64,000 nt of DNA from Pseudomonas sp. FEN (GTDB taxonomy: Bacteria; Pseudomonadota; Gammaproteobacteria; Pseudomonadales; Pseudomonadaceae): contig NZ_CAJFDC010000001.1 in NCBI RefSeq assembly GCF_904067045.1, positions 1-64,000 on the forward strand, in the 5' to 3' direction. Positions 33,374-41,493 of this stretch are shown one piece after another. The first letter of the stretch is position 1; every line of letters begins with the position of its first letter. Below the pieces are notes generated by a model. It was not told the DNA's origin. It saw nothing but the letters and a program-made list of their open reading frames with translations, and did not search any database. The position numbers were made by a program, and so were the translations under genes.

Positions 33374-33440
33374 GCTCTCGGCTTCAAATCTACTTGACTT
33401 GACGGCATCAGGGGCAAGGCCGCGGACAGCCCACATAAAA

Positions 33441-33455
33441 GCGCCAAAACAGTGC
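33441..33455. promoter_or_regulatory. NtrC-like enhancer site between nirB and the nitrate reductase gene
   Basis: GCGCCAAAACAGTGC (reverse GCACTGTTTTGGCGC), 12 of 15 matches to the NtrC site GCACCATTTTGGTGC. It lies 160-185 bases from both flanking sigma-54 promoters, a usual enhancer distance. Confidence 0.6.
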
Positions 33456-33611
33456 AATAACGCGTGGACCGCCCCATCGCGACGCCGATTTTCAGTTCCC
33501 GGGGCAGCGCCAGCGTCCTTGCTTCAGCCCATGCCAAGGCGCCCGGTCCTGGCGCGCCGACCTTGTCTGTCCCACCCCGCCGACCGCCATCAAAGGCCGG
33601 CTCGCGACAGT

Positions 33612-33627
33612 TGGCGCGCACCTTGCT
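33612..33627 (+). promoter_or_regulatory. Sigma-54 promoter of the assimilatory nitrate reductase gene
   Basis: TGGCGC-GCACC-TTGCT, matching TGGCRC-N5-TTGCW at every defined position except the usual A/G choice. Start near 33638. Confidence 0.8.
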
Positions 33628-33640
33628 AATGCCTGCACAG

Positions 33641-33658
33641 GCCATCAACGTCGATGGC
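33641..33658 (+). promoter_or_regulatory. ANTAR-type hairpin P1 of the nitrate reductase leader
   Basis: GCCATC-AACGTC-GATGGC: perfect 6-bp stem, 6-nt loop with A1 and G4. Begins about 3 bases after the predicted start. Confidence 0.7.
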
Positions 33659-33686
33659 ACTGCTCATTCAATATTCAGGCAACAGT

Positions 33687-33704
33687 CACGACAAAGGCGC
33701 CGTG
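33687..33704 (+). promoter_or_regulatory. ANTAR-type hairpin P2 of the nitrate reductase leader
   Basis: CACGAC-AAAGGC-GCCGTG: stem with one A.C mismatch; loop AAAGGC with A1 and G4, the same loop as nirB P2. Overlaps the first arm of the hairpin at 33689-33746. Confidence 0.6.
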
Positions 33705-33750
33705 CCGCTCCCGTTGAAAAACGTGGGGCAGCCGGCGCCTTTGTCGTTTC
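33689..33750 (+). terminator. Attenuator-like hairpin in the nitrate reductase leader
   Basis: A 13-bp perfect stem, CGACAAAGGCGCC (33689-33701) with GGCGCCTTTGTCG (33734-33746), then TTTCT. The T-run is weak, so termination strength is uncertain. Confidence 0.65.
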
Positions 33751-33795
33751 TGCCGGACCCGGTTCAAACCCGTGGTGCATCATCGAGGACGCACA

Positions 33796-36700
33796 ATGAC
33801 CGATACCCAGGTGGCCAGCAAAACCGTGCGCAGCGTCTGTCCTTATTGCGGCGTGGGGTGCGGCATCGTCATGCAGGTCGAGGACAACCTCATCGTCAAG
33901 GTCTCGGGCGACAAACAACACCCGAGCAATTTCGGCCGCCTGTGCACCAAGGGCAGCACCTGCGGCCAGGCCGTGGCCGATTCCGGGCGCATGGAGCATG
34001 CCTTCATGCGCTCGCAACGCAGCCGCGATCCGGCCCGAGTGGCCGTCGACCAGGCCATCAGCGCCACCGCCAGCCGTCTGCGCGGCATTATCGACAGCCA
34101 TGGCGCGGACGCCGTGGCGCTGTATGTGTCCGGGCAAATGTCGCTGGAAGCACAGTATCTGGCCAACAAGCTGACCAAGGGCTTTATTCGCAGCCGCCAT
34201 ATCGAATCCAACTCGCGCCTGTGCATGGCCAGCGCCGGCAGCGGCTACAAACTGTCACTGGGAGCAGACGGCCCACCGGGCTCCTACGAGGACTTCGAGC
34301 ACAGCGAGCTGTTCCTGGTAATCGGCGCGAACATGGCCGACTGTCATCCGATCCTGTTTCTGCGCCTGCTGGATCGAGTCAAGGCCGGGGCCAAGCTGAT
34401 CGTCGTCGATCCGCGGCGCACCGGTACCGCCGACAAGGCCGACCTGTTCCTGCAGATCAAACCGGGCACCGACCTCGCGCTGCTCAACGGCCTGCTGCAC
34501 CTGCTGGTGAAAAACGGCCACAGCGACGCTGATTTCATTGCCAGCTTCACCGAAGGTTGGGAGGTGATGCCCGACTTCCTCGAAGACTACACCCCGGCCC
34601 GGGTGGCCGAGCTGACCGGCCTGGCCGAGGCCGACCTGCACCAGGCCGCGCAGTGGATCGGCCAGGCCGCCAACTGGATGAGCTGCTGGACCATGGGCCT
34701 CAACCAGAGCGTGCAGGGCACCTGGCACACCAACGCGCTGTGCAACCTGCACCTGGCCACCGGCACCCTGTGTCGTCCTGGCAGCGGACCGTTTTCCCTG
34801 ACCGGGCAACCCAACGCCATGGGCGGGCGCGAGATGGGCTACATGGGCCCCGGCCTGCCGGGCCAGCGCTCGGCGCTGGTGGCCAGCGACCGGGCCTTCA
34901 TCGAGCAGCTTTGGCAACTGGCTCCCGGCAGCCTGCGGGCCGAAGCCGGCGACGGCACGGTGGCGATGTTCGAGGCTCTGCGCGCCGGCAGCATCAAGGC
35001 CTGCTGGATTATCTGCACCAATCCGGTGGCCAGCGTCCCCAACCGGCAGAACGTCATCGAGGCACTGCAAGCCGCCGAACTGGTGATCAGCCAGGACGCC
35101 TACCTGGACACCGAAACCAACCGCTATGCCGATATCCTCCTGCCCGGGGCCCTGTGGGCCGAGGCACAGGGCGTGATGATCAACTCCGAACGCAACCTGA
35201 CCCTGATGCAGCAGGCCGTCGAGCCACCGGGCGAGACCCTCCCCGACTGGCAGATCATCGCCCGCGTGGCCTGCGAAATGGGCTATGCCGAGGCTTTTAC
35301 CTACGACAGCGCCGAGGCGGTATTCGAGGAGATCAAGCAGGCCTGGAACCCCAAGACCGGCTACGACCTGCGCGGCGCCAGCTATGCCCGCCTGCGCGAG
35401 CAACCACTGCAATGGCCGTGCGCCGAGGCGCAAGGCGCCACGCGCAATCCGATCCGCTACCTCAACAACGGTATCAGCCAGACGTTGAAGTACGATCAGG
35501 ACGGCCAGCAACCGGCACTCGTCTTCCCCACCGACAGCGGCAAGGCGCAGTTCTTTGCCCGGCCACACCTGATGCCGGCGGAAATGCCCGATGAAGAATT
35601 CCCGCTGGTGCTCAACACCGGGCGGCTGCAACACCAATGGCACACCCTGACGAAGACCGGCAAGGTAGCGAGCCTGAACAAACTCAACCCCGGGCCTTTC
35701 GTGGAAATCCACCCCGACGATGCCACGCGCCTGGGCATCAAGGAACGCGATCCGGTGCAGATCCGTTCGCGGCGCGGCCGGGCGGTGCTGCCGGCGCTGA
35801 TCAGCGACCGGGTCCGGCCGGGCAACTGTTTTGCGCCCTTTCACTGGAACGATGTATTCGGCGACGACCTGGCTATCAACGCCGTCACCAGCGATGCCAT
35901 CGACCCGCTGTCGTTGCAGCCGGCATTCAAGTTCTGCGCGGTGAACCTCCTGGCCCTGGCGCCGGAGCCCGCCAGCCTGCTACCCGAGCGCGCGCTGGCC
36001 GGCGCCTCGACTGTCGCCCCGGAGGGCTTTTGCGCCATGCGGATCGATGCCTTCGCCCGCCTGCTCAACCTCGATATCCCGGCCGAACTGAGCCTGGCCG
36101 CCGACGAGCGCCTGTACATGCAGGGCTACCTGCTGGGCTTGCGTAGCGCCGAGACCAAGACAGCCGGCGTGCCCACCCTCCCCGCCAGCGCGCCCTTCGG
36201 CGCCGACAAGCGCCTGCTGCTGGACGGCCTGCTCGCCGGGCTGTTTTCGCGCACGCCGGGCACGGCGCCGCAAGCCCAGGTCGCCGCCACGGCTCCGGCG
36301 ACAAGCGCCGAATGGCTGGTGCTCTGGGCTTCGCAAACCGGCAACAGCGAAGAACTGGCCCAAGCCTGCGCCCAGCGTCTTGACGCCGCCGGCCAACGCA
36401 CCCGCCTGCGCGCCATGGACGAAGCCGGCCTGGACGACCTGCGGGCCGCCAGCAGCGTGCTGCTGGTCACCAGCACCTTCGGCGACGGCGACCCACCGGA
36501 CAATGCCGCCAGTTTCTGGCAAGCGCTGCAAGGCGCCCAGGACCAGGCCCTGGCGCAAAGCCGCTACAGCGTGCTGGCCCTGGGCGACTCCAATTACGAT
36601 CAGTTCTGCGGTTTCGGCCGCAAGCTGGATGAGCGCCTGAGTGAGCTCGGCGCCGAACGCCTGCTGCCACGCCTGGAGTGCGAGCAGGACACACAGCACT

Positions 36701-37944
36701 CCGTCGAATCCTGGCTGACGACCCTCTGCGCCGCGCTCAGCGGTTCGGCGGCGCCCGCCGACGCGCTCCCGGCAGCCGCCGAGGTGGTCGCCACAACGCC
36801 AGCCGTCCCGGCGGACGTCGGCGCCCCTTACAGCCGTCATCATCCATTGCACGCCCGCCTGCTGCACAATCAGTTGCTCAATGCCCCTGGCGCGCAGAAG
36901 GAAACCCGACATCTGGTGTTCGATCTTGACGGCCAGGACTTCCCCTACCAGGCCGGCGATGCCCTCGGCGTCTGGCCGAGCAACTGCCCGGAGTCGGTCG
37001 ACAAACTGCTGGACATCCTGCAACTGGACGGTGGCAGCGCGGTCACGCTCAAGGACAAGCCGAGCATGGCGCTGCGCGAGGCACTGCTCGAACACCTGGA
37101 CATCACCCGTATCACCCCGGAGATCCTGCGCCGGGTCTGCGGGCTGTGTGCCAGCCCCTGGCTGGATGAAATGCAGGAGGAAGCCAACCAGGCCCGGCTC
37201 AAGGACTGGCTGTGGGGCCGGCAACTGCTGGATCTGCTGTACGAGTTCCCCATCAGCCTCGGCGCCCACCAACTGGTCGGCCTGCTCAAACCCTTGCAGC
37301 CGCGCCTGTACTCGATTTCCTCCAGCGCGAAAGTCACCCCGACCCAGGTGCACCTGACGGTTTCCACGGTGCGCTACCGGCATGGCGAGCAGATCCGTGG
37401 TGGGGTCTGCTCGACCTTTCTCGCCGACCGGGCCGCCAGCACCGGCGCACGCCTGTTTATCCAACGCAGCACGCACTTCCGCGTTCCGCAGGACCCGCAC
37501 ACGGCGCTGATCATGATCGGCCCCGGCACCGGCATCGCGCCGTTTCGCGCCTTCCTCCAGGAACGCCAGGCCCAGGGCGCCAGCGGCAAGAACTGGTTGT
37601 TCTTCGGCGAGCAGCGCGCCGCCAGCGATTTCTACTACCGCGAGGAACTGGAGGCCTGGCTCCGCAGCGGTCACCTGAGTCGCCTGGACACCGCCTTCTC
37701 CCGCGACCAGACTGAAAAGATCTACGTGCAGCAGCGCATGCTCGAAGCCGGCGCGCAGCTCTGGAAGTGGTTGGAGCAAGGTGCCTGCGTGTACGTCTGC
37801 GGCGATGCCAGCCGCATGGCCAAGGATGTCGATGCCGCACTGAAGAAGATCGTCCAGGTCCACGGCCGGATGAGCGGCGGCGCGGCGGCGCTGTATGTCA
37901 GTGCCATGAGCAAGGATCGACGCTATCTGCGCGATGTCTATTGA
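33796..37944 (+). CDS. Assimilatory nitrate reductase fused to a CysJ-like flavoprotein
   Basis: 1382 residues from the ATG at 33796 (GAGGA upstream). Part 1 (1 to ~720): molybdopterin nitrate reductase, with the N-terminal [4Fe-4S] ligands CPYCGVGC and LCTKGSTCG, MGGREMGYM, and the C-terminal MGD-binding NTGRLQHQWHT. Part 2 (~840-985): flavodoxin domain WASQTGNSEELAQ. Part 3 (to the end): FAD/NADPH reductase domain with RLYSISSS, GGVCSTF, IGPGTGIAPF and the CGDASRMAKDV end. So it can draw electrons from NADPH without a separate reductase. Nitrate to nitrite in the cytoplasm. Divergent from nirBD. Confidence 0.95.
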   Translation: MTDTQVASKTVRSVCPYCGVGCGIVMQVEDNLIVKVSGDKQHPSNFGRLCTKGSTCGQAVADSGRMEHAFMRSQRSRDPARVAVDQAISATASRLRGIIDSHGADAVALYVSGQMSLEAQYLANKLTKGFIRSRHIESNSRLCMASAGSGYKLSLGADGPPGSYEDFEHSELFLVIGANMADCHPILFLRLLDRVKAGAKLIVVDPRRTGTADKADLFLQIKPGTDLALLNGLLHLLVKNGHSDADFIASFTEGWEVMPDFLEDYTPARVAELTGLAEADLHQAAQWIGQAANWMSCWTMGLNQSVQGTWHTNALCNLHLATGTLCRPGSGPFSLTGQPNAMGGREMGYMGPGLPGQRSALVASDRAFIEQLWQLAPGSLRAEAGDGTVAMFEALRAGSIKACWIICTNPVASVPNRQNVIEALQAAELVISQDAYLDTETNRYADILLPGALWAEAQGVMINSERNLTLMQQAVEPPGETLPDWQIIARVACEMGYAEAFTYDSAEAVFEEIKQAWNPKTGYDLRGASYARLREQPLQWPCAEAQGATRNPIRYLNNGISQTLKYDQDGQQPALVFPTDSGKAQFFARPHLMPAEMPDEEFPLVLNTGRLQHQWHTLTKTGKVASLNKLNPGPFVEIHPDDATRLGIKERDPVQIRSRRGRAVLPALISDRVRPGNCFAPFHWNDVFGDDLAINAVTSDAIDPLSLQPAFKFCAVNLLALAPEPASLLPERALAGASTVAPEGFCAMRIDAFARLLNLDIPAELSLAADERLYMQGYLLGLRSAETKTAGVPTLPASAPFGADKRLLLDGLLAGLFSRTPGTAPQAQVAATAPATSAEWLVLWASQTGNSEELAQACAQRLDAAGQRTRLRAMDEAGLDDLRAASSVLLVTSTFGDGDPPDNAASFWQALQGAQDQALAQSRYSVLALGDSNYDQFCGFGRKLDERLSELGAERLLPRLECEQDTQHSVESWLTTLCAALSGSAAPADALPAAAEVVATTPAVPADVGAPYSRHHPLHARLLHNQLLNAPGAQKETRHLVFDLDGQDFPYQAGDALGVWPSNCPESVDKLLDILQLDGGSAVTLKDKPSMALREALLEHLDITRITPEILRRVCGLCASPWLDEMQEEANQARLKDWLWGRQLLDLLYEFPISLGAHQLVGLLKPLQPRLYSISSSAKVTPTQVHLTVSTVRYRHGEQIRGGVCSTFLADRAASTGARLFIQRSTHFRVPQDPHTALIMIGPGTGIAPFRAFLQERQAQGASGKNWLFFGEQRAASDFYYREELEAWLRSGHLSRLDTAFSRDQTEKIYVQQRMLEAGAQLWKWLEQGACVYVCGDASRMAKDVDAALKKIVQVHGRMSGGAAALYVSAMSKDRRYLRDVY

Positions 37945-37954
37945 CCAGGATGTT

Positions 37955-38055
37955 CAAGCCAGCGCCCTCCCGCAGGCGCTGGCTTGCCAGCGATGAGGCC
38001 GCCAGTCCCGCATCGACTGTACGGCCGCCATCGCCAGCAAGCTGGCCCCTGCAAG
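37955..38055. repeat. Hairpin plus REP-like pair after the nitrate reductase gene
   Basis: AAGCCAGCGCC/GGCGCTGGCTT (37956-37985) can act as a terminator without a T-run; it merges with a REP-type inverted pair reaching 38055 (gccagcgatgaggcc / ggccgccatcgccagc). Confidence 0.65.
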
Positions 38056-38084
38056 GGAGCGTGTTCGACCCGACCGACGGCTAT

Positions 38085-38100
38085 CGGCACAACTCTTGCT
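38085..38100 (+). promoter_or_regulatory. Sigma-54-like promoter of nasST
   Basis: CGGCAC-AACTC-TTGCT, GG and GC spaced as in sigma-54 promoters. No attenuator lies between it and nasS. Confidence 0.65.
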
Positions 38101-38145
38101 CCGTCTTGTGACAGGCGTCAGCCCCACAGCTTCAGGAATCACCGC

Positions 38146-39339
38146 ATGAGCAACGACTTCGCAAGATCTCCACTGGCCTGGGTAGCAGGCAGCGATGCCC
38201 CGGAAAAGCACATCCTCAACCTCGGCTATATGCCCCTGAGCGACAGCGCCTCCCTGCTGGTCGCGGCCACCCAAGGCTTCGCCCAGCCCTATGGCCTGAC
38301 GCTGAATCTACGGCGGCAAACCTCCTGGGCGGGCTTGAGCGACAAGCTGGTCAGCGGCGAACTGGATGCCGCCCATGGCCTGTACGGCATGATCTACGCC
38401 ATCCAGTTGGGCATCAGCGGCACACCGGCCACCGACATGGCGGTGCTGATGGGCCTGAACCAGAACGGCCAGAGCATCAACCTTTCGCAACCGCTCAAGG
38501 ACGCCGGCGTCACCAGCGTCCAGGCCCTGCAGCACCGCGTCCGGCAAGGCCAGGCCAAACTGACCTTCGCCCAGACCTATCCCACCGGCACCCATGCCAT
38601 GTGGTTGTATTATTGGCTGGCCAGTCAGGGCATCCACCCACTGGAGGACGTCAATAGCGTGGTGGTGCCACCGCCGCAGATGCTCGAACACCTGCGGGCC
38701 GGGCGCATCGACGGTTTCTGTGTCGGCGAACCCTGGGGCGCTCATGCCGTCGAGCAGGGCCAGGGTTTTACCCTGGCCACCAGCCAGGCGATCTGGCCGG
38801 ACCACCCGGAAAAGGTCCTGGCCTGCACCCGGGCGTTCGTCGAAGCATACCCCAACACCGCGCAAGCCCTGGTCATGGCGATCCTGGAGGCCAGCCGCTT
38901 TATCGAAGAAAGCCAGGAAAACCGCCGCAGTACCGCGCAATTGCTCAGCGGGCGCGACTATCTCGACGCCCCGCTGGCAAGCATCGAGCCGCGCCTGCTG
39001 GGCAGCTACAACGACGGTCTCGGCCGACACTGGCAAGACCCCCATGCCCTGAGCTTCCATGCCCGCGGCAAGGCCAACTATCCGTACCTCTCCGACGGCA
39101 TGTGGTTCATGACCCAGTTCCGCCGCTGGGGCCTGCTGCGTGAAGCACCGGACTACCTGGACGTGGCGCGCCAGGTGCAGCAACTCGATCTCTATACTCG
39201 CGCCGCGACCGCCCTGGACATTGCCGTGCCCAACACGCCGATGCGCAGCAGCCAACTGCTCGATGGTCACCTCTGGGACGGTTCCGCCCCCGAGGCCTAT
39301 GCCCGCGGTTTTGCCCTGCATGCCCTCAATGATCACTGA
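38146..39339 (+). CDS. nasS: Nitrate sensor NasS (NrtA/CmpA-like protein without a secretion signal)
   Basis: 397 residues from the ATG at 38146. It is a cytoplasmic cousin of NrtA-type nitrate-binding proteins: LNLGYMPLSDSASLLVAA, TLNLRRQTSWAGLSDKL, AHGLYGMIYAIQLG and GRIDGFCVGEPWG. It lacks a signal peptide, which separates it from the transporter-binding proteins. NasS binds NasT when nitrate is absent and releases it when nitrate binds. The gene ends 15 bases before nasT. Confidence 0.9.
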   Translation: MSNDFARSPLAWVAGSDAPEKHILNLGYMPLSDSASLLVAATQGFAQPYGLTLNLRRQTSWAGLSDKLVSGELDAAHGLYGMIYAIQLGISGTPATDMAVLMGLNQNGQSINLSQPLKDAGVTSVQALQHRVRQGQAKLTFAQTYPTGTHAMWLYYWLASQGIHPLEDVNSVVVPPPQMLEHLRAGRIDGFCVGEPWGAHAVEQGQGFTLATSQAIWPDHPEKVLACTRAFVEAYPNTAQALVMAILEASRFIEESQENRRSTAQLLSGRDYLDAPLASIEPRLLGSYNDGLGRHWQDPHALSFHARGKANYPYLSDGMWFMTQFRRWGLLREAPDYLDVARQVQQLDLYTRAATALDIAVPNTPMRSSQLLDGHLWDGSAPEAYARGFALHALNDH

Positions 39340-39354
39340 CGGGAGCTGGCCGCC

Positions 39355-39930
39355 ATGCTGAAAATCCTGCTGATCAACGATACCTCGAAGAAACTCGGAC
39401 GCTTGCGCACTGCCTTGAGCGAAGCCGGTTTCGAAGTGATCGACGAATCCGGCCTGACCATCGACCTGCCCGCGCGGGTCGAGGCGGTGCGCCCGGATGT
39501 GCTGCTGATCGACACCGACTCGCCCAGCCGTGACGTACTGGAACAGGTGGTGCTGCTGAGCCGCAACCAACCCCGGCCGATCGTCATGTTTACCGATGAA
39601 CACGACCCCGCGGTGATGCGCCAGGCGATCAAGGCCGGGGTCAGCGCCTACATCGTCGAGGGCATCCAGTCCCAGCGCCTGCTGCCGATCATGGAAGTGG
39701 CCATGGCCCGCTTCGAAAGCGATCAGCACCTGCGCGCGCAGTTGCAGGCCCGCGACCAGCAGATCGCCGAGCGCAAGCGCATCGAGATGGCCAAGGGACT
39801 GCTGATGAAGATGAAGGGCTGTGACGAGGAAGCCGCCCATACCCTGATGCGCCGCCAGGCCATGAGCAAACAGCAGAAGCTGATCCAGGTCGCCGAGCAG
39901 GTGATCGCCATGAGCGAACTGCTCGACTGA
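39355..39930 (+). CDS. nasT: Antiterminator NasT (receiver-like plus ANTAR domain)
   Basis: 191 residues. A receiver-like domain (LKILLINDTSKKLGRLRTAL, then DVLLIDTDSPS and PIVMFTDEHD) is followed by the ANTAR domain at ~125-185: IAERKRIEMAKGLLMKMKG, EAAHTLMRRQAMSKQQKL. NasT binds paired A1/G4 hexaloop hairpins in nascent leaders and prevents termination. Three such leaders flank it in this window (33108-33200, 33641-33704, 40095-40134). Confidence 0.93.
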   Translation: MLKILLINDTSKKLGRLRTALSEAGFEVIDESGLTIDLPARVEAVRPDVLLIDTDSPSRDVLEQVVLLSRNQPRPIVMFTDEHDPAVMRQAIKAGVSAYIVEGIQSQRLLPIMEVAMARFESDQHLRAQLQARDQQIAERKRIEMAKGLLMKMKGCDEEAAHTLMRRQAMSKQQKLIQVAEQVIAMSELLD

Positions 39931-40066
39931 TGACGCACCGCAACGCAGCACCGCACAAACATCGGGCTGCGTTGTGGGGCACAAGACCTTTTTCTCCCGC
40001 CCTCAGCCCACGGGCAACGCGCTGAAAAGGCCGTTTTTGAGCGCCGAACGGGCCAGGAACGAAAAC

Positions 40067-40082
40067 TGGCACACATAGTGCT
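40067..40082 (+). promoter_or_regulatory. Sigma-54 promoter of the nitrate transporter operon
   Basis: TGGCAC-N5-GTGCT with correct GG/GC spacing. Start near 40093, two bases before hairpin P1. Confidence 0.8.
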
Positions 40083-40094
40083 CAGACAATACCC

Positions 40095-40134
40095 GGTAGC
40101 CAACGGCGGCTGCCCCACCCCGACAAAGACGTCG
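40095..40134 (+). promoter_or_regulatory. Paired ANTAR hairpins in the transporter leader
   Basis: P1 GGTAGCC-AACGGC-GGCTGCC (40095-40114, one U.G) and P2 CGAC-AAAGAC-GTCG (40121-40134). Both loops are six bases with A1 and G4, linked by six bases, the classic NasT binding layout. The last bases of P2 belong to the first arm of the terminator that follows. Confidence 0.8.
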
Positions 40135-40182
40135 CATTTCCCTTCGTGAAAACGAACAGGGATGCGGCGTTTTTGCGTTTTT
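40130..40182 (+). terminator. Attenuator terminator in the transporter leader
   Basis: CGTCGCAT..CCC (40130-40142) pairs with GGG ATGCGGCG (40159-40169) around an inner TTCGT/AACGAA hairpin, followed by T5-GCG-T5. Confidence 0.85.
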
Positions 40183-40272
40183 GGCGTCGACAACAGGGTA
40201 CGCACGGCTGGTGAAGATCACCCGCCCAGTGCCCCGAACCGGCGTTGAACCCCTTGGCAGATGAGGTGTTAG

Positions 40273-41484
40273 ATGCACAACAGTTTCTGGAAAGCCGGCC
40301 ATACACCGACCCTGTTCGCCGCGTTCTTGTATTTCGACCTGAGCTTCATGGTCTGGTACCTGCTCGGACCGCTGGCGGTGCAGATCGCCACCGACCTGCA
40401 GTTGACCACGCAACAGCGCGGCTTCATGGTCGCCACACCGATCCTCGCTGGCGCCTTTCTGCGCTTCATCATGGGCATGCTCGCCGACCAGCTGTCACCG
40501 AAAACCGCCGGCATCATCGGCCAGGTGATTGTCATCGCCGCCCTGCTGGTGGCCTGGCAACTGGGGATCCACAGCTACGAACAAGCGCTGCTGCTGGGCG
40601 TGTTCCTCGGCATGGCCGGAGCCTCCTTCGCCGTGGCCTTGCCCTTGGCCTCGCAATGGTATCCGCCACAACACCAGGGCAAGGCCATGGGCATTGCCGG
40701 CGCCGGTAACTCGGGCACCGTGATCGCCGCGCTGGTGGCGCCCCTGCTGGCCACCGCCTTCGGTTGGAGCAACGTGTTCGGCCTGGCCCTGATTCCCCTG
40801 GTGCTGACCCTGGCGCTGTTCAGCCTGCTGGCGCGCAACGCCCCCAACCGTGCCAAGACCAAATCCATGGCTGACTACCTGCGCACCCTCGGCGACCGAG
40901 ACAGCTGGTGGTTCATGTTTTTCTACAGCGTCACCTTCGGCGGCTTTATCGGCCTGGCCAGCGCCCTGCCCGGTTACTTCCACGACCAGTACGGCCTCAA
41001 CCCGCAAACAGCCGGCTACTACACCGCCGCCTGCGTGTTCGCCGGCAGCCTGATGCGCCCATTGGGCGGAGCGCTGGCGGACCGTTTCGGCGGTATTCGC
41101 GCGTTGCTCGGCACCTACGCCATTGCCGCCATCTGCATCGGCGCGGTGGGCTTCCACCTGTCCAGCTCGGTGGCGGCCCTGGCGTTGTTCGTCACCGCCA
41201 TGCTCGGTCTCGGCGCGGGCAACGGCGCGGTGTTCCAACTGGTGCCACAGCGCTTTGCCAAGGAGATCGGTGTGATGACCGGTCTGATCGGCATGGCCGG
41301 CGGTGTCGGCGGCTTCCTGCTCGCCGCGGGCCTCGGGGCGATCAAGCAGAGCACCGGTGACTACCAGCTCGCCCTGTGGTTGTTCGCCAGCCTGGGGTTG
41401 ATCGCCTGGTTCGGCCTGTATGGGGTCAAGCGTCGCTGGAGAACCACCTGGGGTTCGGCGGCCTTCTCCGCCGCCCGGGTCTGA
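40273..41484 (+). CDS. MFS nitrate/nitrite transporter (NarK/NasA type)
   Basis: 403 residues, twelve membrane helices. Typical wording: FLYFDLSFMVWYLLGPLAV, GFMVATPILAGAFLRFIMGM, SGNSGTV-like NSGTVIAALVAPLL, YTAACVFAGSLMRPLGGALADRFGG and MTGLIGMAGGVGGFLLAAGLG (the two nitrate signature motifs). Imports nitrate. First gene of a unit with the kinase/phosphatase gene and cobA; its leader has the attenuator described above. Confidence 0.92.
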   Translation: MHNSFWKAGHTPTLFAAFLYFDLSFMVWYLLGPLAVQIATDLQLTTQQRGFMVATPILAGAFLRFIMGMLADQLSPKTAGIIGQVIVIAALLVAWQLGIHSYEQALLLGVFLGMAGASFAVALPLASQWYPPQHQGKAMGIAGAGNSGTVIAALVAPLLATAFGWSNVFGLALIPLVLTLALFSLLARNAPNRAKTKSMADYLRTLGDRDSWWFMFFYSVTFGGFIGLASALPGYFHDQYGLNPQTAGYYTAACVFAGSLMRPLGGALADRFGGIRALLGTYAIAAICIGAVGFHLSSSVAALALFVTAMLGLGAGNGAVFQLVPQRFAKEIGVMTGLIGMAGGVGGFLLAAGLGAIKQSTGDYQLALWLFASLGLIAWFGLYGVKRRWRTTWGSAAFSAARV

Positions 41485-41493
41485 GCCCAGCGC

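Noticed and set aside
33652..33668. tggcactgctcattca as a second sigma-54 promoter of the nitrate reductase gene
   Set aside because: The -12 GC is missing; the site at 33612 fits far better and the second lies inside hairpin P1.
34255..37863. Two long minus-strand ORFs (529 and 627 aa) opposite the nitrate reductase gene
   Set aside because: Shadow frames of the same kind.
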